A stretch of 64,000 nucleotides of DNA from positions 310,001 through 374,000 of the forward strand of contig PKTB01000024.1 of the NCBI GenBank assembly GCA_002869385.1, read 5' to 3'. Below, piece after piece: positions 27,457 through 36,760 of this stretch. Source of the stretch: Marinilabiliales bacterium. GTDB taxonomy: Bacteria > Bacteroidota > Bacteroidia > Bacteroidales > ML635J-15. Below the pieces are notes generated by a model that ran no database searches, was not told where the DNA came from, and was given only the letters and a program-made list of their open reading frames with translations. The translations under genes were made by a program, and so were the position numbers. The stretch's first letter is position 1. Every line of letters starts with the position of its first letter.

Positions 27457-28689
27457 CTATAGAGAGTTTTTAAAGTATTTAACAAATGATTTTATTGGTA
27501 AAATCGGGCTTTGCCCCAAGGGACACAATGAGTTTTTTGCCATATATTCAGATTCTGACAGTATTTTCTCCAAATCATCTGCATGCAAATCAGCTTTATG
27601 GATGATGTCGTTAATAAGATTTGTACCTACACGACATGGTATACATTTACCACAAGATTCATGTTTAAAGAATGAGAAAATAGATCTCAGCATTTTTATC
27701 AAATCTGTTTTATCATCAATAACAATTACTGCTCCGGAACCGATTGTTGCACCATTAGCTTTATATGTCTCATAAGAAATTGGTATGTCGAGCATTGTTG
27801 CATCAACAAATGTTACTGCTGCACCACCCATTAAGGCTCCTTTAAACTCGAAACCATCTTTAAGACCTCCAGCAATGTCATAAATCAGTTCTCTTAACGT
27901 TACACCAAACGGAGCTTCATGCACACCACCTTTATTTAAATTTCCACTTAAGCAGAATAGTTTTGTCCCTTTTGATTCTGCAGTTCCGATATTTGAATAA
28001 CTTTCAGGGCCATTATTGATAATAAATGGTAAGTGAGCAAATGTTTCAACATTATTTACAAGTGTAGGATATTCCCACAGGCCTTTTTCTGCAGGAAATG
28101 GAGGTTTGATGCGTGGATAACCTCTTTTACCTTCAAGTGACTCCAAAAGAGTTAGCTCTTCGCCACATAAATAAGATCCTGCACCTAAATAAAGACTCAT
28201 TTCAAGATTGTATCCGGAGTTTAAGATGTTTTTTCCCAGAAAACCTTTCTTGTAGCTTAGGTCAATAGCATTTCTTATATTTTATATGGATGGATAATAT
28301 TCTCCCCTTAAATAAATATATGCTTGATTTGCATTAATTGCTTTGGCAGCTATTATAATCCCTTCTATCAACTGGAAAGGATCATTTTCCATAATAAATC
28401 TGTCTTTATAAGTTCCAGGTTCTCCTTCATCTGCATTACAGACAACATATCTGTTTTCGCAAGCTTCGCAGGACTGACTAGTGAATTTCTGTTTTAATCC
28501 GGTTGGAAATCCTGCTCCTCCACGACCACGTAATCATGATTTTTCAACCATTTCAAGAATTTTGACAGATTCCATTTTCAATGATTTTTCAAGAGCATTA
28601 AATCCATTATTGGAAATAAAATCATCAATACTTTTTGAATTAATCTTGCCAAGTCTGCTTAATGCAATTTTAGGTGTATTTTGAGTCAT
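27457..28689 (-). CDS. NuoF-like NADH-binding subunit of formate dehydrogenase, two in-frame stops
   Basis: From ATG 28689 the frame encodes 410 residues matching the NuoF/HoxF core, cut by TGA at codon 52 (28534-28536) and TAA at codon 136 (28282-28284). Around them: EMVEKS-stop-LRGRGGAGFPTGLK, where the family has Gly (the NADH-site GLRGRGGAGFP loop), and YLRGEYYPSI-stop-NIRNAI, where the family has Glu. Downstream are GAGSYLCGEETL-like LGAGSYLCGEELTLLESLEG and the 4Fe-4S motif CGKCIPCRVG. Both stops are explained by G-to-T changes (GGA, GAA). Without readthrough the NADH/FMN site cannot form. The gene starts 2 bp after the NuoE-like stop and precedes fdhA by 2 bp. Confidence 0.82.
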
Positions 28690-28691
28690 AT

Positions 28692-29162
28692 TTATGATTT
28701 TAAGTCGTTTAGTATTTTATCGATTTTCTCGGGGCTGAGTTCTGTATATACTTCTTTGTTTATCATCATAGACGGAGCTTTTCCACATCTTCCAAGACAC
28801 TCAACTCGTTCTAAGGAGAATAATTCATTATCAGTATTATCAAGACTTATCTTATGCTTGTCATTCAAATAATTCAAGATGTCTTCGCTTCCCATGTTTG
28901 TGCAAACTGGAGACTTACATAAGTAGATTCTATACTTATTTTTTGGTTTAGTGCTAAACATAGAATAATATGTTACAACACCATAAACCTGAGCTTTGGT
29001 AAGATTAAAGTATGATGCGCATTCATCCATTATTTGATTACTAATATAATTTAACGTATGTTTGTCCTGTAATTCATGCAGAGCATTAATTAAATTGTCC
29101 CGTGAGTTATTGTACTTTAATAAAACTTTTTTAATTTCTTGAATTGTTAGTTTGTTTTGCAT
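28692..29162 (-). CDS. NuoE-like 2Fe-2S subunit of formate dehydrogenase
   Basis: 156 residues in the thioredoxin-like 2Fe-2S (NuoE/HoxE) family. The four cluster Cys are visible in CKSPVC (about 80-85) and ECLGRCGKAP (about 119-128), and the YGVVTYYSMF motif precedes them. In NAD-linked formate dehydrogenases this subunit hands electrons to or from the NuoF-like subunit. It overlaps mobA by 16 bp and lies 2 bp from the NuoF-like gene, so the four genes form one operon. Confidence 0.85.
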   Translation of the reverse strand: MQNKLTIQEIKKVLLKYNNSRDNLINALHELQDKHTLNYISNQIMDECASYFNLTKAQVYGVVTYYSMFSTKPKNKYRIYLCKSPVCTNMGSEDILNYLNDKHKISLDNTDNELFSLERVECLGRCGKAPSMMINKEVYTELSPEKIDKILNDLKS

Positions 29163-29731
29163 AATAATATTGCTTTTTCTATATCTTGTGGTGTATTTAC
29201 ATTAAAAAATGATTTCTCCGGATTATAGTTTTTGTTAACTATAAATTTGTGAGTGTCTGCATTTAAGAAACATTCACGTATTTTATAATTCTTTTCGGAT
29301 ATTTGCTTTTCAATTTTTGGTGCTAAGCTCTTATGATAAATTGCATGCAATGGTTCTAAACCATTTGAATGACTTGGAATTAGGACTTCAGGTTTTGTTA
29401 TATCCAGAAGTTTTATCATATCTGCAATCATATTTTTATTTAAGAATGGTAAATCTGATGAAAATACAAATGTATAATCAGTATCTGAATTCTTGATAGC
29501 ATTATATATACCTGAAATTGGCCCAATATCTTGATATTCGTCTTCAATGACTGTGTAATTAGCTTTATTTTTTATCCCTTTACCACATATAATGGTTTTA
29601 TCAAAAATATCATCAAGAATTTCGATCTGCATGTCGATAATACTTCTATTGCAAATATCTAGCAAAGACTTGGTTTTACCATTCATGCGAGAGTTTTTAC
29701 CACCTGTTAATATTGCTGCACATACTTTCAT
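29147..29731 (-). CDS. mobA: Molybdenum cofactor guanylyltransferase
   Basis: 194 residues opening with CAAILTGGKNSRMNGKTKSL, the nucleotidyltransferase P-loop (LTGGxSxRMxGxxK) of MobA, followed by FSSDLPFLNK and LEPLHAIYHKSL. MobA joins GMP to molybdopterin to make the bis-MGD cofactor, which the downstream formate dehydrogenase requires. First gene of the operon and overlapping the NuoE-like gene by 16 bp, so its role in Fdh maturation is well supported by context. Confidence 0.88.
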   Translation of the reverse strand: MKVCAAILTGGKNSRMNGKTKSLLDICNRSIIDMQIEILDDIFDKTIICGKGIKNKANYTVIEDEYQDIGPISGIYNAIKNSDTDYTFVFSSDLPFLNKNMIADMIKLLDITKPEVLIPSHSNGLEPLHAIYHKSLAPKIEKQISEKNYKIRECFLNADTHKFIVNKNYNPEKSFFNVNTPQDIEKAILLCKTN

Positions 29732-29819
29732 TTACAATGCGATAACAATATAAGTAAAAAATGATAAAATTGTTCACACCTTAGGCAGATTTTTTAAACC
29801 AAAACAGATGAGTTTGTTT

Positions 29820-30419
29820 TTATCTTGCCTGTTGGTAATAGAAGTGAAGGTTTTTATTAAGTCTTTTAACTGTTTTCCAGGGGGTGTTATTTTTACTTGA
29901 GAAGAATGGACTTTTTGCGTAATATGTAAAAGGTTTTTGGAGTTTCTCAAGCATAGAATTCATTATAAATACACCTAAAGCATCAGTTTCTTATGAGACA
30001 ATTCCAAACTGTGCAACATAAAAACTTGTTAGATTAGGTTTAATGCTTGGATCAGGCTTTAAATCGATATTTACAAAGGATATGCTGTCGTAGGTCTGAT
30101 TAATGATATGTCTAGAATCCGAGCTTAAAAAGTAGTATACCTGTGTAAAGTTATAATAATCTTCAAAAGCTTGTATAATTCTCTTATTTAATAAATCCTG
30201 CTCGTTTTGTAGTTTATCAGCATATTCGTTCATATTTCTATCTCTGTAAGCCTGAATGCTTTTATCTCGGGTTTGTAGTCGAACCAGAAGTACAGAGTTG
30301 TTACGAAAATCAATAATGTCTTTTCTTGCATTTATATACTTATCTTCTGATTGGCTAAAAACTATTTGTGACCCCAATAGTAGTAATAATAATATTGATA
30401 AACAGAATCTGATTTTCAT
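29820..30419 (-). CDS. Exported hypothetical protein with one in-frame TAA
   Basis: Signal peptide MKIRFCLSILLLLLLGSQIVFSQ, then a helical region (RDRNMNEYADKLQNEQDLL) and a C-terminal beta part with SFYVAQFGIVS. TAA interrupts at codon 143 (29991-29993). The same frame then continues ETDALGVFIMNSMLEKLQKPFTYYAK to a stop at 29820, giving 199 residues. The continuation resembles the end of a thiol-disulfide or AhpC-like domain of Bacteroidota (QLxKPFPYY), though the family is not recognised with certainty. GAA to TAA explains the break. Its ATG overlaps the stop of the DUF2752 gene by 1 bp. Confidence 0.65.
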
Positions 30420-30757
30420 TATCTATTTCGTTTTATAAATCTTACAAAATCTCTGATTATATAAAATGTCATACCGGGAGCAACAATAAAAATAAGTGGA
30501 TTTGAATCCCATGCCGCGCTAAAATCAAAAGATAAAATGTGAATAAATGCTCTTGTCAGTCCACAACCTGGGCATCTGACATTAAAGAGGGTATACCAAA
30601 TACAAGGTAATAAAATATCTACCTCGGCAAATATGTATAAAATCAATCCGATAAAATAATAACCGGCAATGCCGGCTATTACTATGTTTTTCTTTAAATA
30701 AATAAGTAAAGTTCTTTTAGAAAATGTCTTTTCCTTTGAGTGGTTTTCCGTCTGCAT
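30419..30757 (-). CDS. DUF2752 family membrane protein
   Basis: 112 residues with two membrane segments and the family signature CPGCGLTRAFIHIL between them. DUF2752 proteins are short inner-membrane proteins found widely in Bacteroidota, function unknown. It overlaps the upstream TM2/zinc-ribbon gene by 41 bp and the downstream exported protein gene by 1 bp (TAATG), so the three are co-transcribed. Confidence 0.82.
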   Translation of the reverse strand: MQTENHSKEKTFSKRTLLIYLKKNIVIAGIAGYYFIGLILYIFAEVDILLPCIWYTLFNVRCPGCGLTRAFIHILSFDFSAAWDSNPLIFIVAPGMTFYIIRDFVRFIKRNR

Positions 30758-31133
30758 CTGTAAATTTTCCTGAAATAATCTTAATTAAATCAATAAGAGT
30801 CCAGATACCGCAACCACCCCAAGTAAGAAGTTGGATAATACCAATTCCAATATGTCCAGTATAGAATCTGTGGATTCCGTGGATTTGAATGAAATAAGGT
30901 AAAATACATAAGATTAACGCAGTAGTTTTTTCTTTTTCACTAACCTCAGTATTTGCTTGGTTAGGATCTTGTTGTTGCTGTTGTTCTACTACTGGTTGAA
31001 CAGGTTGCTGCTCTTGCTGAGGTTGTTGAGCTTGTTCAGCTTGAACTTCTTGATTTGCACCACAAACAGGACAGATCATTGCGTCAACTGGAATCTGAGC
31101 TCCACATTTAATACAATTCTTTGTGTTTTCCAT
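30717..31133 (-). CDS. Zinc-ribbon and TM2 domain membrane protein
   Basis: 138 residues. An N-terminal zinc ribbon (CIKCGAQIPVDAMICPVCG, residues 7-25) is followed by a Gln/Glu/Pro-rich linker (QVQAEQAQQPQQEQQPVQ) and a C-terminal TM2 domain with HRFYTGHIGIGIIQLLTWGG and GIWTLIDLI. TM2 proteins have two membrane helices joined by a short turn; their bacterial role is unclear. The next gene on the same strand is a second, bare TM2 protein. Confidence 0.82.
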   Translation of the reverse strand: MENTKNCIKCGAQIPVDAMICPVCGANQEVQAEQAQQPQQEQQPVQPVVEQQQQQDPNQANTEVSEKEKTTALILCILPYFIQIHGIHRFYTGHIGIGIIQLLTWGGCGIWTLIDLIKIISGKFTDADGKPLKGKDIF

Positions 31134-31162
31134 ACTATTTATATATTTAGTTTTTGAGGTTT

Positions 31163-31190
31163 ATAAAAAAAAGGGCTAACAAATAGCCCT
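31163..31190 (-). terminator. Intrinsic terminator after the short TM2 gene
   Basis: On the minus strand AGGGCTA / TAGCCCT enclose a 5-base loop and a run of T follows. It lies about 23 bp after the stop of the gene at 31213. Confidence 0.7.
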
Positions 31191-31212
31191 GTTTTAAAAA
31201 GATCTTAGATGA

Positions 31213-31431
31213 TTATTTTTCTAATGGTCTTCCATCTGCCATAGGCATCTTATCTGTGAAAATCATAATTAGATCATAAAGAGTCCAGATTCCACATCCA
31301 CCTGCAGTAATTAACATTAACCACCAGTTGCTATATCCCATCATTAATCTGTGAATTCCTAATGTACCAGCAAACCAGCAAATTAAAACCATCATCATCT
31401 TCTTTTGAACGGGTTTTTGTTCTTCTGCCAT
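31213..31431 (-). CDS. Short TM2 domain protein
   Basis: 72 residues: basic N-terminus (MAEEQKPVQKKMMM), two membrane helices and the TM2 pattern GTLGIHRLMMGY and CGIWTLYDLI. It ends MADGRPLEK, close to the DADGKPLKG end of the neighbouring zinc-ribbon TM2 protein, so the two genes are probably paralogues. A terminator lies between them. Confidence 0.82.
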   Translation of the reverse strand: MAEEQKPVQKKMMMVLICWFAGTLGIHRLMMGYSNWWLMLITAGGCGIWTLYDLIMIFTDKMPMADGRPLEK

Positions 31432-31626
31432 AGTTGTATAGTTTAATATTCTTGCCTACTCTATATATAGTGAGTTTTCGGCTTCCCTCTAAATAACAAG
31501 CGTAAAAATAATAAAAAAATATTTCACACAAGAAAAGATTTCGATTTTTTTTCAAATAATTGTTAATAACATTCGTAAGGCTTTGAAATAGGTATAATTA
31601 CGTATGCGTAGATAAATCTTAAATAA

Positions 31627-33525
31627 TTAAAATTTAACAAATTTCATGGCTTCTGAGTCACCTTGTTCAGTTATTATCTTAATAAAATATATTCCAGCAG
31701 CAAATTCCCTAATCTCTATAAATGTTTCATCATTAATGATTTCTCCTCTGGAAATAAATTTGCCAAATAAGTCGTAAATAACAAATTCCAGACTCATATC
31801 TATTGATCCTTCGGCTTTTATTATTACTTCATCAGAGGCCGGATTTGGATACAATAAAAATACAAATTCTGAATTGTTGTTTTGAGTAGTATCCTCAGGA
31901 ATTAAGTATATGTTCAAATTTAGATTTATTATGCTATCGCAACCATATATTGATTTTAGTTCATTCGAATATATGTAATCACCTGAGTTATTAGTTGAGT
32001 ATATTTCAAATCCATTATTTAAGTATGGCGTACCAACACTGACAGTGTCAAAAATTTCACTTGAATAAACAGAATTAACGTCAAGGTTTAGTATTACCAA
32101 GCTATCGCAACCGTTTGTTGCAATATATGTGATAGTATCAATACCGGTATAATTCAAATTAAAACAATTTTCAATATATGTATCTCCTTCACAAATGGTA
32201 GCATTAATATAGGTTCTGTAAAATTCTCCAATAGTAAGATTTAAAGTAAGCAAGCTATCACAGCCATTAATAGTAGGTATAATTGTATCGTATATACCTT
32301 CTTCAGTAATAATATTGCCATAAAAGTTGTATTCGCCAGTTTCACAGATCATCACATGATTTGTATCAGCTGTATAAGTTGGATTTATAGTTAGTGTTAA
32401 TTCGATAATACTATCACAGCTACTCGATTCATATACTGTTTTCTCATGAATGAAAGTTCCAGAGATTGATTGTAAACCTAAATCAAATCCATTTTAGTTG
32501 TATAACTCTCCTTGACAAATATCATCATCAATATAGGTTTTATGTGTAAAGTTGAAGTTTATAGTATATGTAGATGACTCATTACCGTTTGTTACTTCAA
32601 TTGTTGCAGGACCAGAGCCATCAGTTTGAGTAATCGTAATATTTGCTAAATTGCTAGTACTGTTTGCATCAACAGAAGGAATGCTTCCACATTCAGCATC
32701 AATAGTATATGTCAAAGTAGCAGGATTAAAACCATTTATAAGAGAACCATCAACTGTAATTTCATTCAAAGATGTTACATAAATAAACTCAACATCATCA
32801 ACAAATAAAATATCATTGTTCGATCCTTCACCTGCAATCATATTAGTAGTAAATGTCAAAAGGATGTATTCCGGAACTGTTGCTGGGTATGAATAATCAA
32901 AGGCAACAGAATGTCTTTGCCATTCTTGATTTCCTCTTGTAAAGTTTTTAATTGCTTTTCCTACAACATGGTTTGGCGCATTTGAGTCGCTACCTTCAGG
33001 GTCACGATAATCGTAACTATCATGAATTGTTGCACTCATTCTTGCATTTTGAGATGTGCTGGGACATTCAAACTTCGCCCAAAAAACTATTGAATCGGGT
33101 TTTGCATTAAACTCCTGACTTAGGCTTGAGTTTGAAGTTCTGCTGATATTGTAGTTCTGTGGATCTGTCGCAGTAGAACTTCCTATTCTAATTTGTCCTG
33201 TAGTTATATTTCCATTCGCAGTTACATCGTTTCCTAAAATGTTTATAACTGTGGCAAAAATCTTTATTGAATAGTTACCCTCACTTTCTGGACGGATATC
33301 TGTTGACTTTGCATGTCTTGTTTCAGTTGCAGTGCCACACCCCAAAGAGGCAGGAAAAGATAAGTCGCATGAAGCAGATGGGAAACCATTCCAATATGTA
33401 GGCTCATCGTCAGATCCGTTCCCATCCCAATTCTCAAAACCTGCATTTGGTAATTGGTATACCTGACCATATAAGTATATTGATCCAAACATGATCAGAA
33501 ATAAAGCGACAATTTTTCTTCTCAT
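31627..33525 (-). CDS. T9SS-secreted PCMD/repeat protein with one in-frame TAA
   Basis: Full frame of 632 residues. Signal peptide (MRRKIVALFLIMFGSIYLYGQ), a PCMD-like N-terminal region (LPNAGFENWDGNG), a domain with VTSLNEITVDGSLINGFNP, then repeats of about 60 residues marked by C-GxTY and NGCDSLLTLNLTI, and a type IX secretion sorting domain (FLLYPNPASDEVIIKAEG) at the C-terminus. TAA interrupts at codon 344 (32494-32496) in ICQGELYN-stop-NGFDLG; the repeat family has Glu here (Y-x-ENGF), so GAA to TAA is likely. Premature stop would remove the sorting signal and prevent surface export. Confidence 0.8.
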
Positions 33526-33761
33526 TTAGCTTAATTTTAATGTAAATATAATCTAGGAAGTGAAAAAGTGTACTATTTAATTGAAAAAATGCTGCAAAAT
33601 GTCAATATGGCAGGTTAAAGTGCGCCCAATCGGACATAATGGCATTAAAATCAATAGGTTTGTGACTATTTTGCGCAAAAATGCGAATGGTATTTGATTT
33701 GATTATGTGTAGGTGAAAACATAATTATAAACAAATTTAAAAATTATAGGAGGACAAAACA

Positions 33762-34184
33762 ATGTTAGTAAAAAGAAACACAAATGGGTACTTCCCATCA
33801 ATTTTCGACGCATTTTTTAACGATGTAGCTGAGAATAATAATGAGAACTCAGTTTTATTCACAAGACCAGATTTTAATGTATATGAGACAGAGAAAGAGT
33901 TTGTCGTAGAAGCTGCAGTACCTGGCTTGGAGAAGAAAGATTTTAATATTGAGGTAAACGATAATGTGCTTCAGATTTCAAGTGAAAAGGAAGCCAAAGA
34001 AGAAAAGAAAGAGCAAAAGTATTATTACAAAGGATTTTGCTACGGTAGTTTTAAGAAATCATACAGTTTACCTGATAATGTAAACAAAGACAAAATTGTT
34101 GCAAACTACGAAAATGGAATTCTAACTGTAAATATTCCAAAAGAAAAAGAAGCGAAGCTCACAAGGCAGATTAAGATAGCTTAA
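33762..34184 (+). CDS. Hsp20/alpha-crystallin small heat shock protein
   Basis: 140 residues. The alpha-crystallin domain spans about 40-130: FNVYETEKEFVVEAAVPGL, FNIEVNDNVLQISSEKEA, and GSFKKSYSLPDNVNKDKIVA, ending NGILTVNIPKE. A strong Shine-Dalgarno-like AGGAGG stands before the ATG. It holds unfolding proteins under stress. Monocistronic, followed by a clear terminator. Confidence 0.93.
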   Translation: MLVKRNTNGYFPSIFDAFFNDVAENNNENSVLFTRPDFNVYETEKEFVVEAAVPGLEKKDFNIEVNDNVLQISSEKEAKEEKKEQKYYYKGFCYGSFKKSYSLPDNVNKDKIVANYENGILTVNIPKEKEAKLTRQIKIA

Positions 34185-34199
34185 TCAACAAATGCGCAG

Positions 34200-34225
34200 G
34201 GGACGGACAACCGTCCCTTTTTTTT
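34200..34225 (+). terminator. Intrinsic terminator of the Hsp20 gene
   Basis: GGGACGG, loop ACAA, CCGTCCC, then eight T. It lies 16 bp after the stop codon and is a textbook rho-independent terminator. Confidence 0.85.
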
Positions 34226-34410
34226 GTTTATAAATGAAAGATAACCTTAAAAATTTAAGCATCTATTAATCTCTCATATCCTGTTATGGGTTATAGCAAT
34301 GATATTGTAGTTTTTGGCGTGTGTCTTTGAATTTATACTGTATTTTAATTCTAAATTGATATTTAAATAATCAAAGACCATGACAAAAACATGTTATAAA
34401 TAAAAATTTG

Positions 34411-34418
34411 TATTTTTG
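34411..34418 (+). promoter_or_regulatory. -7 box of the AMP nucleosidase gene
   Basis: TATTTTTG fits TAnnTTTG, 18 bp before the ATG at 34437. A -33 TTG at good spacing was not found. Confidence 0.35.
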
Positions 34419-34436
34419 CATCAAAATTTAAGCTAA

Positions 34437-35213
34437 ATGAAAACAAAACAGGAAATTGTAAATAATTGGTTACCTCGATATACAGGAAAACCACTTGAAG
34501 CATTTGGAGAATATATTTTACTAACGAATTTTCAGTTGTATGTAGAGCTCTTTGCTCAATTTAATAAAGTAAAGGTAGAGGGGTTGGATCAAAATATGTC
34601 AAGTGCTACTGCTCAAAATATTACAATAATTAACTTTGGAATGGGTAGTCCAAATGCTGCAACAATAGTTGATTTACTAAGTGCAATTTCACCAAAAGAT
34701 GTATTGTTTTTAGGTAAATGTGGTGGATTAAAAGCTAAAAATAAACTTGGAGACTTAATTCTTCCAATTGCCGCAATTAGAAGTGAAGGAACCTCTGATG
34801 ATTATCTTCCACCTGAAGTTCCTGCACTACCTGCATTTATGTTACAGCGTGCAGTTTCAACATCAATACGTGATTATGGTCGGGATTACTGGACAGGAAC
34901 TGTTCTTACAACAAACAAGAGAGTTTGGGAATATGACGAGCGTTTCAAGAAATATCTTCGTAAAACACGTGCAATGGCCATTGATATGGAAACTGCAACT
35001 ATATTTAGTGTTGGATTTGCAAATAGTATTCCAGTAGGCGCCCTATTGTTAGTTAGTGACCAACCAATGATTTCAACAGGTGTTAAAACAGATGCTAGCG
35101 ACAAACAAGTTACTGCTCGGTATGTAGAAGATCATATTAAGATTGGAATAGAATCTCTAAAACTTATTGCACGAAGCGGTAAGACAGTTAAGCATTTGCA
35201 GTTTGATTACTAA
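34437..35213 (+). CDS. AMP nucleosidase (short form)
   Basis: 258 residues of the nucleoside phosphorylase fold: TIINFGMGSPNAATIVDLL, VLFLGKCGGLK, AAIRSEGTSDDYLPPEVPAL, and the substrate-binding AMAIDMETATIFSVGFAN (about 180-198). These match the C-terminal catalytic half of AMP nucleosidase, which splits AMP into adenine and ribose 5-phosphate. The short Bacteroidota form lacks the N-terminal regulatory domain of the E. coli enzyme. Convergent with the M64 peptidase gene. Confidence 0.85.
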   Translation: MKTKQEIVNNWLPRYTGKPLEAFGEYILLTNFQLYVELFAQFNKVKVEGLDQNMSSATAQNITIINFGMGSPNAATIVDLLSAISPKDVLFLGKCGGLKAKNKLGDLILPIAAIRSEGTSDDYLPPEVPALPAFMLQRAVSTSIRDYGRDYWTGTVLTTNKRVWEYDERFKKYLRKTRAMAIDMETATIFSVGFANSIPVGALLLVSDQPMISTGVKTDASDKQVTARYVEDHIKIGIESLKLIARSGKTVKHLQFDY

Positions 35214-35220
35214 AAAATAT

Positions 35221-35416
35221 GTAGTCGAATTCGTGAATTCGACATACATTTTTTATTCCGAATGATATTCTAGTTAATTGAAACAATTGTTGTAGAGCGA
35301 CTCTAAAAAAAAAGTTGTAGCGCGACTCCGATCGCGTTACAACTTTTTTTTTACGAGATTTATAGTAGGGTTGATCATGAATTAACCCTACTATAATTTT
35401 ATTCCGAATGATATTC
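35221..35416. repeat. Stacked hairpins and REP-like element flanked by a 20-bp direct repeat
   Basis: The spacer between convergent genes contains, in order: GTCGAATTC/GAATTCGAC hairpin followed by a T run (35223-35256); a 20-bp repeat TTTTATTCCGAATGATATTC (35251-35270); a REP-like hairpin with A run, GTTGTAGCGCG arm, GCGCGACTCCGATCGCGTT core and T run (35305-35352); a 15-bp hairpin TATAGTAGGG...CCCTACTATA (35361-35395); and the same 20-bp repeat again (35397-35416), which overlaps the 3' end of the M64 gene. The first hairpin is the likely terminator of AMP nucleosidase. Confidence 0.7.
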
Positions 35417-36697
35417 AATAATCCTTGTAAGAGTTCGTTGACAAACAGGACAGAAGTCATATCCTAGAGCTTTCATTTTACAATTAATATATGGTCGATA
35501 GATTCCTTCGGCCTGATATCCACCACCTTCGTATACTCCTAAAGTGCTAGTGTACTCAGAAGTTACAGGAGTAGGCACTGGAGTATCTTTGTCAAGCATG
35601 TCTTTCCATTTTGAATCAAAGTCAACTAGAGTTGTTAAATTTTGCTGATAAGGCTCAGTTTTTTTATTGTAAATGTCCTCTGTTGCAACTTCATCAGTGT
35701 AATATTCATCACCTAAAGCGCCAAGTGAGTGTCCTAGCTCATGAGCAAATACCTCTAAGTAATACTCATTTTTTGCTCCGGTGATATTCCAGAAGTTATA
35801 GATTCCACCGCCACCATAGGTATCAGTGTTTACAAATACACAAATTTGATCGCATGGAACCAAATCAGCATAGTTTCTAATTGAATGATAATCGGAGCTT
35901 GTAAGGTATCTTTCGCTTCCAAAAGTGTTGAAATTACTATTTAATGCAGTGTTTTTCCAGATTCTTTCGTGTGGATGGTCTGTTCCGCTTTCCATTGATA
36001 CTGCAGCAACTGCCCAAATATTTATTTTATCTGTAAGATCTTTAAATGGAGGTATCTCAAATAAATAATCTTTAGCTTTTTCAACATCTTTGTAAAAACC
36101 TTCAATTTCGTCGGCAGTATATCCATCAGCAACAAAAACTAAATCTAGAGCTTTATCATATGTATTTGAATAATGAATTTTCTTGTATTCAGCCTCAACA
36201 AGTTTTTCTTGTTTAATATTGATATCAGCAGGATCTATATCCAATTCAAAGATTGTTTTAAAACTATTATCTTCAAAAACACGACTTTTTAGCTCTAATC
36301 TTATTGGCTTCTTTGGATATGGAAAAACCATTGACTCAGGAAATCCTTTTTGAAGGTCTTTAGCTTCTTCAGTAAATTGCCATTCTTCAAATAAACTGCA
36401 AAATCCATAAGTAAAAATCAAAGTGTTAGTCTCTGAATCATAGATGTTTACTCGATAACTTCCGAAATTATATGGATCTATTAAGTTAGTTTTGGTTCCT
36501 CCCCAATATTCTTCCTTAAGAATTTCTTTTAGCATTACATACTCTGTCTTATCAGTACCGGAATGATAATAGTCAACACGCATTTGATTATCGGTAAACC
36601 AATCATCATATTTAATTTGAGAATGTAGATTTAAGGAAAGCAGCAATGCAGTGGCAAATATCACTGAATTAATAAAAAGTCTTGTATTAACTTTCAT
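35399..36697 (-). CDS. M64 family (IgA peptidase) zinc metallopeptidase, exported
   Basis: 432 residues with a signal peptide (KVNTRLFINSVIFATALLLSLNLHSQ). N-terminal Ig-like part, then the peptidase domain: DLVFVADGYTADEIEGFYKD, CDQICVFVNTDTYGGGG and the zinc motif HELGHSLGALGDEY (HExxHxxGxxxDE). The C-terminus has CPVCQRTL. Members of M64 are secreted by Bacteroidota and some cleave IgA; a host target here is not implied. The 3' end overlaps one arm of a 20-bp direct repeat. Confidence 0.88.
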   Translation of the reverse strand: MKVNTRLFINSVIFATALLLSLNLHSQIKYDDWFTDNQMRVDYYHSGTDKTEYVMLKEILKEEYWGGTKTNLIDPYNFGSYRVNIYDSETNTLIFTYGFCSLFEEWQFTEEAKDLQKGFPESMVFPYPKKPIRLELKSRVFEDNSFKTIFELDIDPADINIKQEKLVEAEYKKIHYSNTYDKALDLVFVADGYTADEIEGFYKDVEKAKDYLFEIPPFKDLTDKINIWAVAAVSMESGTDHPHERIWKNTALNSNFNTFGSERYLTSSDYHSIRNYADLVPCDQICVFVNTDTYGGGGIYNFWNITGAKNEYYLEVFAHELGHSLGALGDEYYTDEVATEDIYNKKTEPYQQNLTTLVDFDSKWKDMLDKDTPVPTPVTSEYTSTLGVYEGGGYQAEGIYRPYINCKMKALGYDFCPVCQRTLTRIIEYHSE

Positions 36698-36760
36698 ATA
36701 ACGTTTTGTTTTGTTTATTTTACCCTACAAAAATAATACTAATTATAAATATATATTATT

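Noticed and set aside
28534..28536. Selenocysteine or stop-codon reassignment at TGA
   Set aside because: The TGA sites align with Gly, not Cys or Trp, and TAA and TAG behave in the same way, so neither selenocysteine nor a single-codon reassignment fits; normal genes here also end with all three stops.
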